From Euphorbia lathyris (taxonomy: Eukaryota; Streptophyta; Magnoliopsida; Malpighiales; Euphorbiaceae): a DNA stretch of 64,000 nt. The notes under the pieces are model-generated. The model worked only from the letters and a program-made list of their open reading frames with translations. It was not told the origin of the DNA and ran no database searches. How positions within the stretch are numbered: the stretch's first letter is position 1; each line of letters opens with the position of its first letter. The stretch spans positions 79,811,501 to 79,875,500 of the forward strand of contig NC_088916.1 in the NCBI RefSeq assembly GCF_963576675.1. Reading direction: 5' to 3'. Below are positions 57,475-64,000 of this stretch, piece after piece. A program made the translations under genes and the position numbers.

Positions 57475-57877
57475 GGGTAAATTACACCCATGACCACTGA
57501 ACTTTACAAATTTTAACAGTATGACTACTGAACTTCAATTCTTAACTGTATGACCACTGAACTTTTACACTTTTTAACACCGGTGACCAATCAACTTTAA
57601 CTAACTCCTCAAAATAACCGTTAACGATCCCAAAATGAAAATATTCAAGAATTAAAGTTGCACAGAACAACATTTACCATGAAACCACATGTTTTATTTT
57701 CCAAAATCACCGTTTTTAAGCTTTCTCTCTCTAAAAATTCACTATCTTCTAACCAAACAACACCTAAATGATTTCGAAACGAATTTTTTTAAGAATTAAA
57801 GTTCCTTAAAATATCATTAACTCTTTGAATGTTTTATTTTGAGACCGTCATTGGTCGTTTTGAGGTATTGAGTGGCC
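57475..57877. mobile_element. inverted-repeat miniature element, family A copy 3, right end missing
   Basis: It matches copies 1 and 2 from gggtaaattacaccc through the interior to ttgagtggccac at about 57877, then stops before the last 100 bp of the right arm. A deletion or a later join removed the end. Confidence 0.8.
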
Positions 57878-58226
57878 ACACCAAGATAAGGGACTTAAGC
57901 AATAAAATTTAGAAAATTTAAGGACCTCAATATTTTTATAATTACCCATTTCTTTCTTTTACCCTTTATGAGTATTAAATTAGATTTCTTGATTTCCTAG
58001 GCACCTGCATCTTGCTCTGTTTTTTTTCTTTATCTTTTTTGTTTTGTTCATCATTATTAGGTTTTGATTAGCTTTGGTGGATGGTACAAATGAGTGGGCA
58101 TTCCCTTCTATTATTTCTTTCTCTTTTCATCATCTTCAATTATTACCTTTGTTTTCAAGAATGAATGGAGATGAAATATAATTGGAAATATGACACCATG
58201 AGTGTTAAGGTATATATATATATATA

Positions 58227-58698
58227 GGGTGTTGCTATTCACCGTCCTATTTTACTTATCATCGCTCACTATTTGACAATTTTTTCATTCTCATTTTATT
58301 TTGACCAGAAATTGAGAATTCTTTCTCTGCCGAGCAAAACCGAAATTCTAAAAAAAAGGACCCGAAAACTCCGAAAATTGACGATTTCGAAGACGAGGTA
58401 AAAAATGGACCCGACCATTCCGGAAATGGACGGTTTAGAATTTTTTTATACTCGTATTTGGCCTCGGCGGATGACGAGTTCCGTCTCTAAATCCGGAGAC
58501 GGAACTTGTGTTTTCGATGAAAATTTAAGAAAAAAACTTAACTTTCCAGTAAATTTGCCGTGATTTCCCACCATAATTCTCGTGTAGAGGTTTGTGATTT
58601 TTTGAGAGGTTAGAGAGAGAATAAGAAGTTTTGGTTGAAAAAATGAATAGGGCAAAAACGCCAAATGGGAAGAAGTAGGGGGGTGAATAGCAATCCAC
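58227..58698. mobile_element. Mutator-type miniature element, family M copy 1
   Basis: The left end gggtgttgctattcaccgtc matches the inverted right end (gtggattgctattcaccccc). The first bases equal those of the plant mobile domain element at 11671 and the element at 61265. Inside are hairpin words, for example ttccgtctc and gagacggaa at 58479-58504. The flanks are AT-rich and the target duplication is unclear. Confidence 0.65.
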
Positions 58699-58719
58699 AT
58701 TATATTTGATCAATGCACA

Positions 58720-59285
58720 ATTAATTATACTTAATAAGATATTGTAAACATAATCAAATTTGAATATAAATAGGGATAATCGGGTTACCTCTTATCGCGT
58801 AGATTACCATTATGTTGATGTAACGATAGAATCGAATTGCGATCTCGTATTCCCGGTCACACAACTCCAATGTCTAATTTGTTTAGGAGGAGAAGTTCTT
58901 CTCCACTCATATGATGTCACATAAATAATGGAAATGACTTGACATTATCTGACTGGACAGGGCCAATACTGATCCCGTCCAGGAAGGTCTCCGGGCATGG
59001 GCAAGAGGGGCGCCTGCCCAGGGACCAACAAATGGAGGGGTCCAAAAAAATATTTTTTTTCAAAAATAATAATAATATATAAATTAAATCTTAAAAGCTA
59101 CAATGGTTACAGAAATAGTTTTAGACCTAAACAATTCGCAGCACACATCTAGGCATGAGTGAGAGGCCCAAAAACAAATTTTTTATAAAAAAATATAAAA
59201 ATTTAAATATAAAAGATATAATAACAATAAATTTCATAGGACTTATGTTGATGAAGACAATGTTTTTTTAAGAAATGAAAGGTTG
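58720..59285. other. no gene seen; probable 5' part of a decayed hAT element
   Basis: Contains gggcgcctgcccagggacc (about 59010), reminiscent of hAT ends, before the transposase remnant that follows. No frame is open here. Confidence 0.35.
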
Positions 59286-59289
59286 CAAA

Positions 59290-59588
59290 TGCTTTGCCAA
59301 AATTGTTGATTTTGACCGTTGAAGTTCTTGAATTTATCAAAATAGCAGATTGTTATCCAAATATTTCAATTGTTTTTCGATCCTCTTAATTATTTGAGAT
59401 CATCAACGTCTCAAGAAAGATTAAATGGTTTATCAATTTTATACAGTGATAGAAAAATATATAGCCTAACCCATGATGGTGTCTTCTGTGGTTACTTTGT
59501 TTTTGACAAAGTAAAGCTTATTTTGTTTTTTTCACCATTTGTAAATACTATTTTTAGTGATTCTATATCTAGAAATGCTCGTATATGA
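59290..59588 (+). pseudogene. hAT transposase C-terminal dimerisation remnant
   Basis: Two frames carry parts of the hAT dimerisation region: FIKIADCYPNISIVFR near 59340, then, after a deletion, DPLNYLRSSTSQERLNGLSI from 59376 followed by YSDRKI. The SQERLNGL helix is typical of plant hAT transposases of the zinc-finger MYM-like group. The catalytic part is missing. Confidence 0.65.
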
Positions 59589-59899
59589 TGTTTTGTATGA
59601 GGAACTGTGTATAATGCGGAATAAAATATTTTTTTATTTGAAATTTGATGTTTTTATTAGATCCCTTATTAAGAATACTAAAAATGTGTCATTTTTAAGT
59701 AATTTTTTAAAAATAATTAGTTATTTTTACTTGTACTTATTTATTAGGCCCTCATTTGGTACTTCGTCCCTAAGCTTCCAAAATCTCAGGATCTGTCCTG
59801 ATCCGTCCCATTGTAGACATTGTCATTCGGGAGAAAAAGTGATAAATGCACGAACTAAGAGCAATTCTGTTGAGGGATAAAGAGAAGCCATGCGTATCA

Positions 59900-60410
59900 G
59901 GAAGCAATTTTGATAATCAACGATTGCTTCGTCTTGAGAAGATTTTTTTTTATGATCTAACTTAGCTTAACCAAGAATTCGACTCTTCATTTTTAAGATA
60001 AGATTAAATGCAACATTCTCTAGTTTGCAAGATATTAGAGTTCTTAGAAAGAAGATAGTCTCTCTTTTTCTTTAACTTATCGACTTATTAAGTTGGTTTT
60101 GATCTTACCTGTTGAAATAACTTTTATTGAAAGATTTTTTTTTTTTGCAGTGAAATTTATTAAAATTGATTTGTGCAACAAAATGAATGATGACTTTCTC
60201 ACGTAGTGTCTGATGTATTATGTTGAAATTTTTTTTATCTGTATAGAAAATGACGTGATTGTGCAACATTTTCAAAAATATAACATCTCGAAGAGTTATT
60301 AGTTATTACTGTAATTTTTGTACTCATAATTTCCTCCCGAAATTTTGGTCCTGGCTCCGCTACTTCCGGACATACTAACATTACTGGTCCAATCAGAATT
60401 GATACAAGAT
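59900..60410. other. no gene seen
   Basis: AT-rich. The words cccgaaattttggtcctggc near 60350 may be the right end of the decayed hAT element. Confidence 0.35.
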
Positions 60411-60417
60411 TTTTTTT

Positions 60418-60961
60418 GGGAGGTTAAAGTGCAAAAATACCCCTAACGTTTTGGGCCAGGAGCAATTTTTCCCCTAACGTCTAAAATGATGCAATTTTAC
60501 CCCTAATGTTGGAAGCCATGAGCAATTTTACCCCTAACGTTGATAAATTGGGTCAATTTCAGACACTATTATAAAACACAGATATTTTTGTTTCTTATTC
60601 TGCACCAATTGTATAACAATTCGTTTTAAAAAAAGATTTCATATTTTTTATAATTTAATAATAGAATTGGAGATTAATATTTATAAATTCGGTGAATTTT
60701 TTGAATTCTTTTGTCTAATTCATATAAAAAGACAGTATATTTTTTCACATCCCAACATATGCTTGTGATTTGTTACTGATAAAATAACGCACATGTGAAG
60801 TGTAAATGACAAAATTCATGACTGAGAAGACAGTTTGATGAATTATTTTTGAAATTGAACCAATTGATCAACATTAGAGGTAAAATTGCACCTGGCTTCC
60901 AACGATGGGGTCAAATTGCTCATGGCTCAAAACGTTAGGGGTATTTTTGCACCTTAACCCC
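60418..60961. mobile_element. inverted-repeat miniature element, family C copy 2
   Basis: The same arms (gcaaaaatacccctaacgtt at the left, its complement at the right) and interior as the copy in NAC intron 2, including the 'ttcatgactgagaagacag' block, here in the opposite orientation. The flanks are runs of T, so the target duplication cannot be resolved. Confidence 0.85.
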
Positions 60962-61264
60962 TTTTTTTTTGAGTTATGTAATGTACGAAAATATGTATTG
61001 AATGAGTGAGGACTATTTTTTCTTTTGCATTTAATTACCTCAACGCCCTTTCAGTTTTTAACTGTTTTCCCTCTTTCACTCCAAAATTAATGGTACAGTA
61101 CCACGATTGGACCGGTAAATTACATCTGTGATCCTGAACTGTATCATAAATTATAAAATTGGTTAAATTACAAAATAATAAATTTATCCAATTAGAGAGT
61201 AAATTTTATAATTAGGTTAAGAGGAGAGTGACTCAGTAACAAATATATATGCTCAATTATTTAA

Positions 61265-61718
61265 GGGTGTTGCTACTTACCGCCCTAAATTACCTCTTAC
61301 CGTCCCCATTTGGACAATTTTACCCTTTTGCAAAAAAACGCAAATTTTGGTCTAGGTGGGTGCCAGATCCTCCCAGCTAATGGGCTGGGCGGATCCAGCA
61401 CCCGCCCAGCCACAAGGCTAGGCGGATCCATAATCCGCCCAAGCCATTGGCTGGGAGGATGCTGGATCTGCCCAGACCAGTGGCTGGGCGGGTGCTGGAT
61501 CCGCCCAGCCCATTGGCTGGGCGGATCTGGCACCCACCTAGACCAAATTGAGCCTAGACACAATCGTAGATCAATTATTTTCATAATTTCAATTATTATT
61601 GTTCGAGTTTGTGATTTTAGAGAAAAAAATTTTAGTTTTTTATCAAAATTTTGAGAAGGGGAAAAAAATTCCAAATGGAAGCTGTAATAATAATTTGGGG
61701 GCGGTATTGAAGAATTCA
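61265..61718. mobile_element. Mutator-type miniature element, family M copy 2, with 33-bp array
   Basis: The left end gggtgttgctacttaccgcc is close to the start of the plant mobile domain element. The right end, inverted, shares ataccgcccc and aaatta. The target duplication ttatttaa is exact at 61257-61264 and 61720-61727 (offset by one base at the right). It has no gene. A six-unit 33-bp array fills the centre. Confidence 0.75.
61354..61551. repeat. six exact 33-bp-period units forming a palindrome
   Basis: Units start at 61354, 61387, 61420, 61453, 61486 and 61519. A typical unit has gggcgga, a 6-7 base spacer, cccgccc, then agccacaaggct, so there are two hairpin words per unit. The outermost 22 bp (61349-61370 and 61523-61544) are perfect complements. 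Pitch and unit plan equal the arrays in the 11671-15500 element, although the words are different. Confidence 0.92.
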
Positions 61719-61839
61719 CTTATTTAATCTCTTGTGGTTTATCAATTTATTAACAATTTGGAATATCAATTCTTTCATTCAAATCAAACTTGGGAAATTT
61801 GGGCCATGGTTTCAAAAAAAAAAAAAATTGGGCCTCTTT

Positions 61840-62400
61840 TGGACCTTTCAAATTTAACCCTTAACGTTTCAAACGAAGTCCAGATTTAGCTTTAACGTAT
61901 GAAACTGTGTAAATTTAACTTTAACGTTTTCAAGGAAAATCAATTTTGGCCATGCACTATTGAAAATTTGAGAAGACTGTGTTTACTATTATTTACCTGT
62001 CATATCAGATATTTCAAACAAGTTTGTCGATAAACTGAAATAGTTTCGTACATTTTCAATTGGTTGTTTTGTAATTATATTAATAACACAGTAAATATTT
62101 TAAACAATTTGATGACATTTTTTGTGATTAACTTATATGTAGCAGATTTAGTTTTTAGCATTTTAAAAGGATTTTTGTAATTTTACACTAAATATCTTAA
62201 ATATAATTGATATTTGGAAGGTACGAAGTTACAGTTAAATACCAATCAAACCCATTTTTTCTAATTTTCTATAACGTATGGCTAAAATTGATATTGCTTG
62301 GAAACACTAGGGTTAATTTTTCACAATTTCATACATTAAGGCTAAATCTGCACTTCACTTAAAACATTAGGGTTAAATTTGGTTTTTATCCCAAAAAAAT
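61840..62400. mobile_element. inverted-repeat miniature element, family F
   Basis: Left-arm words caaatttaacccttaacgtt, cagatttagctttaacgtat and 'tcaattttggccatgc' return inverted at the right in the same order, with arms of about 130 bp. The borders near the flanking A runs are approximate. Confidence 0.7.
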
Positions 62401-62543
62401 TGTACTTAAAAGTTTAAAATAGAAATTTCAACCCATTTTAGACATAAAATATCATCATTTGGTCCACTTTTAGGTCTAAATGAGTGTTATAACTATATTT
62501 ATAATAAAAAATTACTTTGTATGTATATAGAAAAAAACTGGCC

Positions 62544-63446
62544 CAGGCAGTCAATTTTGCTAAATCCGGCATTATGTGTAGTAGTAATGTGGATCCTCTT
62601 CTTGTTGAGGGAGTCTCCAACATTCTGGGTGTTAGTCAACCCCTTGATACTGGCCGTTACCTGGGCTTACCATCGTTGGTTGGAAAGAAAAAGAGGGCCA
62701 TATTTGCTCAGCTGAAGGACAGACTGTGGAAAAAGATACAGAGCTGGTCAAATAAGCCTCTATCTAAGGCGGGTCGAGCAACATTGATACGTGCTGTGGG
62801 ACATGCCATACCCATTTACTATATGAGTGTCTTTTTGCTTCCTATCTCCACGGCTGAGGAGCTCCAACGGATGTTAAACTCCTTCTGGTGGGGAAACAAG
62901 AAGGATGGATCTCGTGGAATTAACTGGATGGTTTGGGATAAGCTGTGCACTACAAAGGATGAGGGAGGATTGGGATTCAGGGATTTCACTACTTTTAATT
63001 TAGCTTTATTGGGAAAACAAGGGTGGCGACTTCAGTCATCTCCAGATTCTCTTGTCAGTCAAGTTTTCAAAGCCAAATATTACCCAAATGGGGAGTTTAT
63101 CGAAGCCCGGTTAGGACATTGTCCTAGCTTCATTTGGCGGAGTATCTGGAGCTCTCAATTATTGCTTAATAAAGGAAGTAGATGGAAGATAGGAAATGGC
63201 CAATCGATCAATGTGTGGAATGATAAGTGGTTGAGAAATGATTACAGCCAGAAGATCAACTCACAACGGTTTCTCTATCCGTTTTATCCGAAGGCTAGCA
63301 AATGGTTTAGCTCATGTCTTGGTAAGAGCGGCCGCCCAACATGTTAGCCCTTTTTATTATGATGTTGTTCCGAGTTTTGTTTCGCTTTCTGTTTTGAATT
63401 TCTGTAATGACTCTCAGCATTAATGAATTTCTCTTTAAAAAAAAAA
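62544..63446 (+). mobile_element. LINE D: 5'-truncated, internally deleted LINE
   Basis: It starts at QAVNFAKSGIMCSS, the segment just after the reverse-transcriptase catalytic motif, and continues with YLGLPSLVGKKK, GRATLIRAVGHAIPIYYM and EGGLGFRDF to WNDKWLRN. The frame then jumps near 63265 to an RNase H end, RLANGLAHVLVRAAAQ and YYDVVPSF, about a kilobase further on in intact elements. The A tail is at 63437-63446. The imperfect target duplication tagaaaaaaactggcc (one A more at the right) lies just before 62544 and after 63446. Confidence 0.88.
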
Positions 63447-63464
63447 TAGAAAAAAAACTGGCCT

Positions 63465-64000
63465 CTTTTAGCCAGGGGCGGCTCCACCCTTAGATACCAG
63501 TCGTTTTTTGTAGCCCTCATAATATTAGTATATATAGATTTTATGTAGTAGTATTTCAATGTTTAAAGGAAAATTAGATGGTTAAAAATGTATTCTCCTA
63601 TTTAAGAGGTCATACGCTCAACTTCCCACCAACCTCATTTTTTATTTTATAAATTTTTTGTTTTATAAATTTTTTATTTATTTTAACTTTATTTTTCAAT
63701 AAGTATAAAAATATGTTACCATTATTAATTAATTTAAAGGGTTTTTTCCATTAAAAATATTAATTTCTTGTTTTTTGAGATTCAAATAATTTAATTTCTA
63801 AATTAAATTTTAATTTATGAAAAATGTAAAAAATTTTAAACTAAAAAAAATATAGAAAATTTAAAACTAAAAAAATGTAAAAATGTTATAATTTTTTAGA
63901 AACTAGCATTTAATTAATAGGAAATTAAATATGTTACCCTTTTCACATTAGACATTTTCAATGTATTAGCAAACACACAAAAACGACAGTGTTTTAACAC
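63465..64000. other. no gene seen
   Basis: AT-rich sequence to the window edge, with dense A and T runs and no frame of interest. Confidence 0.5.

Noticed and set aside
1..64000. tRNA, rRNA or endogenous viral genes
   Set aside because: No cloverleaf with A and B boxes, rRNA segment or viral replicase/coat motif was recognised; the reverse transcriptases all belong to LINEs or Ty3/gypsy elements.

Overview
The window looks like nuclear DNA of a eudicot. It is AT-rich and gene-poor, and it carries a NAC transcription-factor gene with the standard plant three-exon layout, plant L1-type LINEs with a C-terminal RNase H domain, a plant mobile domain gene inside a Mutator-like element, an Athila-like ORF1, plant TRIM, Emigrant/Lemi-type and hAT-type elements, and a small plastid insertion holding psaI. 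I cannot name the species.

Layout. 587-6965 (-): nearly full-length LINE A, two ORFs, 21-bp target duplication, broken only by three stop codons and a 265-bp plastid insert. 7.6-11.1 kb: nested inverted-repeat elements, including a pogo/Emigrant-type element. 11671-15500: a Mutator-like element with a five-exon plant mobile domain gene and a 33-bp-period array near each end. 15537-16047: LINE 3' fragment. 16633-17497: inverted-repeat element with a 22-bp hairpin array. 18134-22240 (-): the only clearly functional-looking host gene, a NAC gene closest to CUP-SHAPED COTYLEDON3, with two inverted-repeat elements in intron 2 and a solo LTR just upstream. 22.7-28.1 kb: solo LTR, dispersed repeats, more inverted-repeat elements. 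28336-33314: a TRIM whose one LTR was hit by LINE B. 33.6-39.4 kb: LTR, internal region and Athila ORF1-like gene of a retroelement full of 34-bp paired motifs. 39.5-44.2 kb: an LTR fragment and two opposed, decayed Ty3/gypsy pieces. 45448-54264 (+): LINE C, cut by three solo LTRs, each with its own 5-bp target duplication. 54.3-64 kb: hAT-type and Mutator-type miniature elements, a hAT transposase remnant, and 5'-truncated LINE D.

The most unusual signal is architectural. Several mobile elements carry GC-rich, CpG-containing, self-complementary short words arranged on a fixed pitch (33-bp units, 33-34-bp paired sites, or 22-bp units). The word differs between families, and even between related LTRs, while the geometry is kept. 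Known feature types do not obviously explain this, and it is the best candidate here for something undescribed.
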